Below, one piece after another: positions 42,837 to 50,988 of a stretch of 64,000 nucleotides of DNA. The number at the start of each line of letters is the position of its first letter. Position 1 is the first letter of the stretch. The notes under the pieces are model-generated. The model saw only the letters and a list, made by a program, of their open reading frames with translations, did not search any database and was not told the origin of the DNA. The stretch comes from Halomonas sp. UBA3074 (GTDB lineage: Bacteria > Pseudomonadota > Gammaproteobacteria > Pseudomonadales > Halomonadaceae), in the NCBI RefSeq assembly GCF_002366715.1, contig NZ_DFBS01000022.1, forward strand, positions 197,620 through 261,619, in the 5' to 3' direction. The position numbers and the translations under genes were made by a program.

Positions 42837-44707
42837 GCACATATCTCCTCGGCCCCTGGGTTATGTTGTATCCAGGCCACGGCGGCACGGGGTGGCAGCC
42901 GACCACTCTCCGCTGCCCTGGCGGCTCCGTCAGCGGTTTCATAAAGTAGCTGGCCGACACTCAGCCCTGGCGTGGTCACCGGCTGCTGCCCTAAATTGAG
43001 GGCTATCACCAAGTGGGTGTCATCATTCATGCGCCAGCGTGCGAGCACGGCTTTGTCATTCAGTACCTCATCACCTAGTACTTTGGCCCCCAACGCTTTA
43101 GCGCCTTGCAAGCGCGGAACGATATGCTCGTGGCGCAGTGCCAGCAGGGTGCGGTAGCGCGCCAAGCAGGCAGCGAAAGGCGCTGTTTCCCGCGCGGCGA
43201 AGTCGGGAATTGAGGCTTCGAAGGTGGTCAGCGCGTTGGGGTCGGGGATGCGCTCGCGCGCCGTTTCGTCAACAAAGGCACTGAAGTCGGCAAATTCTGC
43301 CCGTCGCCCTTCGCGAACCGCTTGAGCAAGCTCATGGTTATGTTCGGTGAAGAATAGGAACGACCGCTTCGAGCCCCACTCTTCGCCCATGAACAACAGG
43401 GGAATCATGGGTGATAGCAGCAGTAACACCTCGGCGGCGGCCCGTGATTCGGCGTCGGTGAGTACGCTTAGCCGTTCACCGAGCGCGCGATTGCCGGTCT
43501 GGTCATGATTCTGAAGAAACGCGACAAAGGCCGTCGTCGGCAGGTGTGCGCTGGACTCGCCCCGGGCATGGCCATGGCGCGAACGCTGCCCCTGAAAAAT
43601 AAAGCCTTCGCTGAGGCAGCGCGCCAAGCGGGGCGTGGCATCATCGACAAAGTCGCTGTAATAGCCTTCCTGCTCGCCGGTCAGCAGTACATGCATCACG
43701 TTGTGCCAGTCGTCATTCCATTGGGCGTTAAAGTGCTGTGGGGTAAGCAGGCTGGCGGTATTGCCTTCGTTTTCCAGCACGAGATGAACATGTCGCGCTG
43801 GGTCGAGGCGGGCGCGCACCGTTTCGGCCAATTCCACCAGGAAATCCTGCTCGCTAATGGCGTGAACGGCATCGAAACGCAGGCCATCCAAGCGGTACTC
43901 GGTTAGCCACATCAAAGCGTTATCGATGAAGTAGCGGCGTACTTTCGGCTGGCGAAAGTCGATCGAGGGGCCCCAGGGCGTTACGATATCCTCGCGGAAA
44001 AACGGCCCGGCGTAGTTGGCTAGGGAGTTGCCATCGGGGCCGAAGTGGTTATAGACCACATCGAGAAACACCATCAGGCCGTATGAGTGCGCTTCATCTA
44101 TCAGCGCTTTCATGTCATCGGGGCTGCCGTAGGAGGCTTCTACGGCGTAAGGAAGCACGCCGTCGTAACCCCAATTACGCGCACCGGGGAATTCAGACAC
44201 CGGCATCAACTCGATAGCGGTAATACCCAGTTCGGCTAGGTAGGGCAAATGTTGGCGCACACCGTTAAAGCCCCCCAGAGTGCCGACATGCAGCTCGTAG
44301 AGCACGGTTTCGTGCCAGGGGCGGCCCTGCCAGTCTGCGTTTTTCCACTGATAGTGATTTGGGTCGATCACCACGCTGGGGCCATCGATATCGCCGGCCT
44401 GAGCACGCGCGGCGGGGTCGGGCACCAGGCTGCCAAGCTCATCGTCGCCTGCAAAGATACGATAGCGATAGCGATCACCATGCCCACAGGCGAGCTCAGC
44501 CGCGACACAGCCATCGTCATCAGGCGTCATGGTGGCACTGTGCAGCCCCTCGACTTCTACATCGACGCGCCGAGCGCCAGGCGCCCACAACCTGAACTGC
44601 GTGCGATGTTGCTCGATGACATGGGCACCAAAAGCGGGTTGAAAGCCTTTTTTGGGTGAACTGGCTTCTTGCGAACCGGTCTGTTGGCGCTGAGACTTTC
44701 CAAACAT
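42833..44707 (-). CDS. treZ: Maltooligosyltrehalose trehalohydrolase
   Basis: A ~624-residue GH13_10 hydrolase that frees trehalose from maltooligosyltrehalose. A polar N-terminal tail and a CBM48-like module (about 30-115; TQFRLWAPGARRVDVEVEG) precede the barrel with DVVYNHFGPDGN, nucleophile Asp in GLRFDAVHAI, acid Glu in LVLENEGN and Asp in FLQNHDQTGNRALGERL. The ATG at 44707 follows GAGG and leaves a 28-base gap to glgA; a start at 44764 would overlap glgA by 29 bases. It acts directly after TreY. The 3' end overlaps malQ by 4 bases. Confidence 0.94.
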   Translation of the reverse strand: MFGKSQRQQTGSQEASSPKKGFQPAFGAHVIEQHRTQFRLWAPGARRVDVEVEGLHSATMTPDDDGCVAAELACGHGDRYRYRIFAGDDELGSLVPDPAARAQAGDIDGPSVVIDPNHYQWKNADWQGRPWHETVLYELHVGTLGGFNGVRQHLPYLAELGITAIELMPVSEFPGARNWGYDGVLPYAVEASYGSPDDMKALIDEAHSYGLMVFLDVVYNHFGPDGNSLANYAGPFFREDIVTPWGPSIDFRQPKVRRYFIDNALMWLTEYRLDGLRFDAVHAISEQDFLVELAETVRARLDPARHVHLVLENEGNTASLLTPQHFNAQWNDDWHNVMHVLLTGEQEGYYSDFVDDATPRLARCLSEGFIFQGQRSRHGHARGESSAHLPTTAFVAFLQNHDQTGNRALGERLSVLTDAESRAAAEVLLLLSPMIPLLFMGEEWGSKRSFLFFTEHNHELAQAVREGRRAEFADFSAFVDETARERIPDPNALTTFEASIPDFAARETAPFAACLARYRTLLALRHEHIVPRLQGAKALGAKVLGDEVLNDKAVLARWRMNDDTHLVIALNLGQQPVTTPGLSVGQLLYETADGAARAAESGRLPPRAAVAWIQHNPGAEEICA

Positions 44708-44735
44708 GCTGACTACCTCGCTTGCCGGGTCGCTT

Positions 44736-46400
44736 TCACTGGGCCACTGTCGCTTCGTTTTCAAGCGCCTGCAGATACAGCTTGCTGTACGGAACGATCG
44801 ACTGCTTCCAGTGGTAGCGTCCGGTCATCGCGGCGCCACGCATGGCGTTGAACAGGTCGGTCGATTTGTAGACCGCGAAGGCGCGTTGGATAGCGTGCAT
44901 GTAACTACCGAACTGCATGTCGTCGAACAGAAAGCCTGTCACGCCATCCTCGATCGTATCGGCCAAGCCTCCAGTGCGATGCGCGATCGGTAGCGACCCA
45001 AAACGCTGGGCATACATCTGGCTCAGCCCGCATGGCTCAAAGCGCGAAGGCATTAGCAAGAAGTCACTCCCTGCAAAGAGGCAGCGGGCTTGATACTCGT
45101 CGAAACCGATGTAGGCAGTGATAGCGCCCGGAAAACGAATGGCCAGCTTGCGCAGCGCTTCCTCGACATGACGTTCGCCGCAGCCCATAAAAACGATTTG
45201 ACCACCTGCGTGAACGATCGCCTTTGCGGCCTCGATGGTCAGATCAAGCCCTTTTTGATGCACCATGCGCGAGATCACCGCAAACAAGGGGCCCTGGCTG
45301 GGGGTGAGCCCAAAGTGACGGCGTACATAATCCGCGTTGGCCCGCTTGCCGCGCCAATCATTGGAAGAAAAGGCTTGAATCAGATGGCTATCGGTACGCG
45401 GATCCCAGGAGTCGTCAATGCCATTGGGAATCCCGCTTAAGCGGCCTTGTTCGGCTTTGCAGCGCAGCAGGCCATCAAGCCCGCAGCCGAATTTTGGGGT
45501 GGTAATCTCTTGGGCGTAGGTGGCACTGACGGTGGTTACTTGCGAGGCGTAGACGATGCCCGCTTTCATAAAGGAGAGATCGCCATAGTATTCAACACCA
45601 TCGATGTTAAACGCTGCGTCGGGAATGCCGAGCACCTCAAGGCGCGAGGCATCGAATACGCCTTGGTAAGCCAAGTTGTGGATGGTGAAAACGGTTGGAA
45701 TCGAGTGCCCTTGCCAATGCATATAGGCGGGGGTTAGACCGCACGCCCAATCATTGAGGTGCAGCAGTTGGGGTTGCCAATCAAGCGAAGCGTTTCCCAA
45801 TGCGATATCAGCCGCTGCCCGTGATAGCCTGGCAAAGCGTATATCGTTATCTTTCCAGCCCTCATCCTGGCCATCACCATAGCCGCTTGAACCCGTACCA
45901 TAGGGAGTGCCAGAGCGCTCATAAAGCTCAGGGCAGAGCAGCAAATAAATGATCAGCCCGTCGCGGCAGATTAGCTGACCAATATCACAGGCTGGCAATC
46001 CTGCAAAAGCAGGTAAATGGCCAACAGTTACAATGTCGTAATCGGACTGAACCATTTCCCGATAAGCAGGAATCAGTACACGCACATCGTGATGCGCTGC
46101 CAGGGCGCGTGGAAGCGCCGAAGAAACATCACCCAAACCACCGACTTTAACGAAATCGGTAATCTCTGTGGTAACAAATAAGATACGTTGCGAAGCGTCG
46201 AGTTTGTTTTTAAGGCTTCGATCAATAATGTTGTAATTGCAATCAGTTACCGATTGGTTTAAATGGTGTGATGGTGTTCCTTGGTTATAACTAATAGGAG
46301 TGGCTTTAAGTCTAGATCCTTCTTTTTCGTCACTCTCTACCGCCTTATCTTTCGATTCGCTTTTATCGTTAGTAACCTCACCCACAGCCACATCACCCAT
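44736..46400 (-). CDS. glgA: Glycogen/starch synthase with long N-terminal extension
   Basis: A 554-residue GT5 glucosyltransferase that extends alpha-1,4-glucan from a sugar nucleotide. The Rossmann core starts only at residue ~72 (RILFVTTEI), with the nucleotide-binding KVGGLGDV; the second domain has SRMVHQKGLDL and the acidic motif SRFEPCGLSQMYA. The ~70-residue extension is polar and rich in Asp, Glu, Lys and Ser, and not typical of GlgA. GGGAGG lies 6 bases before the ATG at 46400. It is the first gene of the trehalose/glucan operon. No glgC (ADP-glucose synthase) is in the window, so the donor is open: ADP-glucose made elsewhere, or UDP-glucose. Confidence 0.93.
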   Translation of the reverse strand: MGDVAVGEVTNDKSESKDKAVESDEKEGSRLKATPISYNQGTPSHHLNQSVTDCNYNIIDRSLKNKLDASQRILFVTTEITDFVKVGGLGDVSSALPRALAAHHDVRVLIPAYREMVQSDYDIVTVGHLPAFAGLPACDIGQLICRDGLIIYLLLCPELYERSGTPYGTGSSGYGDGQDEGWKDNDIRFARLSRAAADIALGNASLDWQPQLLHLNDWACGLTPAYMHWQGHSIPTVFTIHNLAYQGVFDASRLEVLGIPDAAFNIDGVEYYGDLSFMKAGIVYASQVTTVSATYAQEITTPKFGCGLDGLLRCKAEQGRLSGIPNGIDDSWDPRTDSHLIQAFSSNDWRGKRANADYVRRHFGLTPSQGPLFAVISRMVHQKGLDLTIEAAKAIVHAGGQIVFMGCGERHVEEALRKLAIRFPGAITAYIGFDEYQARCLFAGSDFLLMPSRFEPCGLSQMYAQRFGSLPIAHRTGGLADTIEDGVTGFLFDDMQFGSYMHAIQRAFAVYKSTDLFNAMRGAAMTGRYHWKQSIVPYSKLYLQALENEATVAQ

Positions 46401-46856
46401 GCTCAACCTCCCTGGAGTACCATGGTCAACATTGTCTGACTAGATCGCTCATTATTAACTAGCCATTTCCTTTTCAGCCCCTCGGCTACCCTGCCACCAG
46501 GCCTTGCATCGGAAATCGCTACTTAAGGACTATAGTTGAGAGATCATAGGTTAGCTAAAAGATAGGCACCCATAACTTAAATCAATAAGCGTATTAAAAA
46601 AGGATGCTATCTGATCGAATGGCAGATGAGGAGTTCTGTGAAAATAAATTAAACGCTTTTGCTTTAAAGAGTTACTGTTGAAATTTAATAAAAGATAAAG
46701 GAAGTTTTTGGCATGGTGGTTTTATTGAGCTTTGCTTTGCTTTTAGCATGTCGGGCTGAATCTTTAACATAAGTAAACGTCAGCTTTTACTTGCTTATTA
46801 ATCGTTTAGGCGAGTCTTGCAAGGGCCAATGCACTAAAATGCATGGCCCCGTTTGT
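46401..46856. other. AT-rich intergenic region upstream of glgA
   Basis: 456 bases without a gene, clearly richer in A and T than the flanks, especially 46540-46800. The promoter of the glgA-treZ-... operon must lie here, but I see no convincing -35/-10 pair. A hairpin at 46823-46850 (GGGCC, ATGCA arms with a one-base bulge) lies just past the lysO stop and lacks a clear T run on the minus strand, so it is at best a weak terminator. Confidence 0.5.
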
Positions 46857-47789
46857 TTATACCGATAGCGACAGAAAAAACAGAATTAGTGGCGGAGAGA
46901 GCAGCGAAAGGATAAACCCGCTGACTACGGCGATGGGTACGCAGGCCACGCCGCCATGTTGCTGGATAACGGGAAGCGTGAAGTCCATGGAGGTGGCACC
47001 GCCGTAGCCAATGGCCAGCGCTGTGTGGCGATGAATCACTAGCGGAATCAGGATAAACGCCAGCAACTCCCGGGTGAGGTCGTTGAAAAAAGCCACGCCA
47101 CCCATCAGCGGCCCTAGCTGGTCGCCAATTAAGATTGCTGAAAGCGAGTACCAGCCAAAACCCGACGCCATGGCGAGGCCTTCGTTCCAGCTAAGCGACA
47201 GCAGCGGGGCGGCGGCTAAGCCTGCTAGTAAAGAGCTGATCGCAAGGGTAACCGCAATCGCTAGCCCCATTCGGTTGAGCAGGATTTGCCTAAGCGGCAT
47301 GCCGGAGTTGCGTAGCTGGCAGCCAATTAATGCCAGCAGCAGGTAGAGCACCCATTCGGCCAGCCAGTCGGCCGTGGTGAACAGCACCTCGCCAACCATC
47401 GGCCCAAGCAGTAGCCCAGCAGTCACGCCACCTGCGACCACACCCACCAGCATCAACGAGCCTTGCATGGCGGCCAGCTTACTGGTGGGGGCATCTTTCA
47501 CCACCGGCGACCCGCCAGCGCTTACGCGTACCCGTCGGGACAGCCACCACAGCGCCGCCAAGTTGAAAAGTGTGGTAATGCTAAACAGCACGAGCGCATT
47601 GCCCCCCAGACGAGAGAGCTGGCTGCCCAAATCTTCAAGCCCAGCGAGGCTAATGCCCATAAACATCAGGATCAAATAGACGGAGCTATTAACCGCTCGG
47701 TTGATCAAGTTCTGTAACTGTGTGGAGCGGACGCGAACCAGATAGCCCAGAAATAACGGTTGTAGAACAATCAATAAACCGGAAAGCAT
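46857..47789 (-). CDS. lysO: LysO-family lysine exporter
   Basis: A 310-residue membrane protein with about eight to ten hydrophobic segments. The family signature GGATSMDFTLPVIQQHGG and the GFGWYSLSAILI segment identify LysO (YbjE/DUF340), which exports lysine and toxic analogues such as thialysine. Its ATG follows the stop of the DUF3108 gene immediately (TAAATG), so the two are translationally coupled. It is unrelated in sequence to the LysE/RhtB exporter at 60232. The substrate is inferred from the E. coli homologue. Confidence 0.9.
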   Translation of the reverse strand: MLSGLLIVLQPLFLGYLVRVRSTQLQNLINRAVNSSVYLILMFMGISLAGLEDLGSQLSRLGGNALVLFSITTLFNLAALWWLSRRVRVSAGGSPVVKDAPTSKLAAMQGSLMLVGVVAGGVTAGLLLGPMVGEVLFTTADWLAEWVLYLLLALIGCQLRNSGMPLRQILLNRMGLAIAVTLAISSLLAGLAAAPLLSLSWNEGLAMASGFGWYSLSAILIGDQLGPLMGGVAFFNDLTRELLAFILIPLVIHRHTALAIGYGGATSMDFTLPVIQQHGGVACVPIAVVSGFILSLLSPPLILFFLSLSV

Positions 47790-48524
47790 TTAGGGCGTCT
47801 CGCCCCCGTTTGGGTTGAAGTTGGTTAACGTCAGCTGCGTTTCGCGGCTACCCTCTTTTTGATATACCGCTGACAGAATCAAACCTGGCCAATCAGGGTG
47901 AAAGTTAAGTTGCAGAAGGCGGTCGGGCTTCTCAATATCGATCAAGGATACTTGCAGTGTTTCAAACTCACCGGCAGGCACGCGGATGGTGTCAGGTGCG
48001 TTGGCATTGGTTTCATTCACATAGTATTGAAAGTGCTCATCACGGCCTTTTTGATCGACGAACTCAATCTCGCAGGGGGCGCTTTCCGTGCAGTTTTCAT
48101 GCCCCGCTCGGCGCGATAGATCAAACAGTGCTGTTTGCCGATCTAAGCTGGGAATATCGCTTTCGTTCAATTCATAGCGATCACCGACGCCTAACACTGA
48201 GTAGCTGCTATTAAAGAGTAACGATTGGGTATCATCACCATCCACTGCAAAGCGGCTGAACTCCTGGCCACGTGCCACGGTAATGGAAAAACGCATGTCG
48301 CTTAACCAGTGGCTACCTTCGTTGGTGAGCCTATGTGTGATGGTTGCACCTGGCCAACCGCGCACTTCTAGCCGGTATTGAGCCTCAAAAGGGCGTGGTT
48401 GGTTGAATGTGTCTGCTGCTAATGCCGTGCCACTTAACCCAAGGGTAGCAAGGCTCAAACCGAGCCCTGCCAATAGGCGGCTAGACTGTCGTGCGAAAAC
48501 ATTGGCCAAGAGGCTTTCCTCCAT
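47790..48524 (-). CDS. DUF3108 exported protein
   Basis: A ~244-residue protein with a signal peptide (LAGLGLSLATLGLSGTALA, cleavage before ADTFNQ at about residue 36). The mature part matches the DUF3108 pattern: FEAQYRLEVRGWPGATITHRL near the start, VPAGEFETLQVSLID and a C-terminal FHPDWPGLILSAVYQ. The predicted form is a periplasmic beta-rich lipid-binding-like protein; its function is unknown. The ATG at 48524 has a poor upstream site; a TTG five codons later lies 8 bases after GGAGG and may be the real start. It is directly followed by lysO. Confidence 0.85.
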   Translation of the reverse strand: MEESLLANVFARQSSRLLAGLGLSLATLGLSGTALAADTFNQPRPFEAQYRLEVRGWPGATITHRLTNEGSHWLSDMRFSITVARGQEFSRFAVDGDDTQSLLFNSSYSVLGVGDRYELNESDIPSLDRQTALFDLSRRAGHENCTESAPCEIEFVDQKGRDEHFQYYVNETNANAPDTIRVPAGEFETLQVSLIDIEKPDRLLQLNFHPDWPGLILSAVYQKEGSRETQLTLTNFNPNGGETP

Positions 48525-48604
48525 TAAAAACAGTATCTTCCTAAGAGCCTTTAGCCTGCACTTGGTTCCCAGCGCGCCATTATAGCCGGTGGTGGAGAAG
48601 GTCG

Positions 48605-49540
48605 TTAGTAGCCCGCGTCCGGGTTTACGGTAGCGAGTTTCTCTCCCGCTTCAAACGCATGTAAACAAGAGATGACTTGATCGATAGCATCGTTTAGCGG
48701 CGTCGGCGCCGCCATATGCGGTGTCACCATCACCTTAGGATGCTGCCATAGCGGATTGTCGGCGGGCAGTGGCTCTTCATGAAACACGTCCAATAGTGCG
48801 CCGCGTAAATGGCCTGGCTGAGTAGCACTTCCCAGCGCGTTCAAAAGCGCCTGTTCATCAATCAAACTGCCCCGACCAGGGTTAATCACGCTGGCCCCTT
48901 TTGGCAGTTGAGCCAATCGCTCAGCGTTGAGGATATTTTTCGTTGCCGCCGTGTCAGGCAAAATCGTGACTAGGCTTTGCACCTGGCCAAGTAGCTCTGT
49001 TAAGCCGTCATCGCCATGGAAACAGTGTACGCCGCTGATTTGCTTGGGGGATCGGCTCCAGCCGAGTACCGGGAAGCCGGCCTGTTGCAACGCGCTGGCC
49101 ACAAAACCGCCGATAGCGCCCAGGCCGAGTACGCCTACCGGCCACTGGGATTTTTCGACGACTGCTTGGGGTTGCCAAGTGGCACTTTGCTGCTGTTCTG
49201 CGTAACGGTCCATGCTGCGATAGAAGTGCAGTACGCCGTACAGAGCGTAATCAGCCATTAGATCGCCCATGCCCGCGTCGCGCAATTTTACGATGGGAAC
49301 ATCGCTTGGCAGACCTGGGGTTTTCAGCAGGTAATCCACTCCGGCACCTAAGTTAATGATGCCTTTCAGTTGGGTCTGTTCCTGAAGGAGGTGAGCGGGC
49401 GCTTTCCAGGCGGCGAGGTAGTCCGCGTCTTTGCGCTCTTCCGCTGGCGCCTTGCTGGTCAGTACGGTGGCCTGGGGTAGCGCTTCAGAAAGCGCTGCTT
49501 GCCACTGCTCAGCCTCATCAATATGCACAACAATTTTCAT
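48605..49540 (-). CDS. ghrA: Glyoxylate/hydroxypyruvate reductase A
   Basis: A 311-residue D-2-hydroxyacid dehydrogenase of GhrA length. The NAD(P)-binding motif is VGVLGLGAIGGFVA. The catalytic set is Arg in NPGRGSLID, Glu in VFHEEPLP and His in TPHMAAPT. It reduces glyoxylate to glycolate and hydroxypyruvate to glycerate in the cytoplasm. GGAGGCGAG immediately precedes the ATG. It lies 80 bases from the DUF3108 gene on the same strand. Confidence 0.92.
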   Translation of the reverse strand: MKIVVHIDEAEQWQAALSEALPQATVLTSKAPAEERKDADYLAAWKAPAHLLQEQTQLKGIINLGAGVDYLLKTPGLPSDVPIVKLRDAGMGDLMADYALYGVLHFYRSMDRYAEQQQSATWQPQAVVEKSQWPVGVLGLGAIGGFVASALQQAGFPVLGWSRSPKQISGVHCFHGDDGLTELLGQVQSLVTILPDTAATKNILNAERLAQLPKGASVINPGRGSLIDEQALLNALGSATQPGHLRGALLDVFHEEPLPADNPLWQHPKVMVTPHMAAPTPLNDAIDQVISCLHAFEAGEKLATVNPDAGY

Positions 49541-49661
49541 CTCGCCTCCGGTTTCATCGCGTGTTTGTCATTAACAGCTATCATGGGTGAGGTAGGGTTA
49601 GTGCTGCAAGGGAGACGCAGCACTAAGCTAAATGCACTAACTACATCATTCCCTTAGTAAC

Positions 49662-49680
49662 GAGCGCGCCATGCGCGCTC
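49662..49680 (+). promoter_or_regulatory. Perfect hairpin in the topoisomerase leader
   Basis: GAGCGCGC and GCGCGCTC, an 8-bp perfect inverted repeat with a 3-base loop, 30 bases before the topoisomerase start. There is no T run, so it is not a terminator in either direction; it may be an operator or a leader structure. Confidence 0.4.
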
Positions 49681-49710
49681 CGTGGCAGGCTCTGGAAAAA
49701 GGACATTACC

Positions 49711-50718
49711 ATGACCACACGCTCCCCTCGTATGGTGACGCGCCACCGCCGTGGCAAAGGATTCACTTATCGTACCGCTAGTGGTCAAACGCTGCAGGAT
49801 AAAACCTGGCGCAGTTGGATTGCTTCGCTTGCGATTCCGCCCGCCTGGCACGATGTAGAAATCGTCCTCAACCGGCGCCATCACATCTATGCGACGGGAC
49901 GTGATGATGCCGGTCGCAAACAGTATATCTATAACCCCGAATGGCGTGAGCAGCGGGAGGCGCTCAAATTTGACCGAATGGTCGGGTTTGCGCAGAAGCT
50001 GACGACAATGCGCCGGATTACAGGCCAGCACCTCACGCTTGAAGGACTGCCCCGCGAGGAGGTCTTGGCCTGTATGGTTCGGCTGATCGATAGCGCCTAC
50101 TTTCGTCCTGGGAGCGAGCGTTATCGAGAGCAGAATGACTCCTACGGGTTAACCACCATGCGCTCAAAGCATTTAACCATCGATGGCGACGAGCTGATTT
50201 TCGACTACCAAGGCAAAAGTGGCCAAACCCAACACCGGGTCGTCGAAGATGCCCGCCTAGCCAGCGTGGTGGCGGAATTGGACGACACACCGGGTTACGA
50301 GATTTTTAAATACTTCGATGAAGACGGCCATAAGGTGCGCGTGGATAGCCACGACCTGAATGATTATATCCACGAAGTCATGGGGGAGGCGTTTAGCGCT
50401 AAAGACTTCCGTACCTGGGCAGGCACGTCTATCGCGGCCCTTGCACTTGAAGAGCTAGGGCTCGGCGAAAATGAGAAAATGAGCCAGGATAATGTTCGTC
50501 AAGCGGTGGAGCGCGTTGCCAAAAAACTCGGCAATACGCCGAGTATCGCCAAAGCCAGCTACATTGATCCGCGCGTAGTAGAGAGCTACCTGGATGGCCG
50601 CACGCTGGAGCACTTTCGTCAGCTTATTAAAGCCGAACTTGAAAAAGATGAGCTCACAGGACCCGATGAGCGCGCTGTTCTTGAACTGCTGCGCAGCCGT
50701 TTAAAACGTGAAGCGTAA
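49711..50718 (+). CDS. Type IB DNA topoisomerase (poxvirus-like)
   Basis: A 335-residue eukaryotic/poxvirus-type topoisomerase I, which relaxes supercoils through a 3'-phosphotyrosyl intermediate. Catalytic residues appear in order: Arg151 (TTMRSKH), Lys169 (YQGKSGQ), Arg234 (KDFRTWAGT) and Tyr284 (KASYIDPRVV). Length and layout agree with bacterial TopIB enzymes such as that of Deinococcus. AAAAAGGA lies 8 bases before the ATG. It is found sporadically in bacteria, so horizontal origin is possible, but its base composition looks like that of its neighbours. Confidence 0.92.
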   Translation: MTTRSPRMVTRHRRGKGFTYRTASGQTLQDKTWRSWIASLAIPPAWHDVEIVLNRRHHIYATGRDDAGRKQYIYNPEWREQREALKFDRMVGFAQKLTTMRRITGQHLTLEGLPREEVLACMVRLIDSAYFRPGSERYREQNDSYGLTTMRSKHLTIDGDELIFDYQGKSGQTQHRVVEDARLASVVAELDDTPGYEIFKYFDEDGHKVRVDSHDLNDYIHEVMGEAFSAKDFRTWAGTSIAALALEELGLGENEKMSQDNVRQAVERVAKKLGNTPSIAKASYIDPRVVESYLDGRTLEHFRQLIKAELEKDELTGPDERAVLELLRSRLKREA

Positions 50719-50988
50719 GCTCAACGAGTCACCGTATTGCTGCATGTGATTAACAAATATGCGCTTTTTCTCATTTTTCGGGTAACTTTTGTTATAAAGC
50801 CTTTGACCGCTAACCAAGGGTCGGTGCTAGTATCGGGTCAAGACGACATTGGCGGGCCTGCTGCAACCGCAGCAGATGCAACCCCGACGCCTGATCGGTG
50901 GTGGCCAGGTCGATCCTGTGGCCCAGCGCATCGTGCCTATAGTAGGCAGCGCGCTGGTTCTTAGTGATCCTTAATGGCGAGTTGCCCG
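50719..50988 (+). promoter_or_regulatory. Leader/promoter region of doeA
   Basis: About 270 bases between the topoisomerase gene and doeA. A possible promoter is TTGACC at 50803 with TAGTAT at 50828 (spacer 19, longer than ideal). Downstream, CTGCTG and CAGCAG form a 6-bp hairpin at 50858-50875. A transcript from that promoter would carry ~150 bases of leader. I see no known riboswitch. Confidence 0.35.

Noticed and set aside
46823..46850. Hairpin downstream of lysO as a definite terminator.
   Set aside because: The stem has a bulge and no clear T run on the minus strand.
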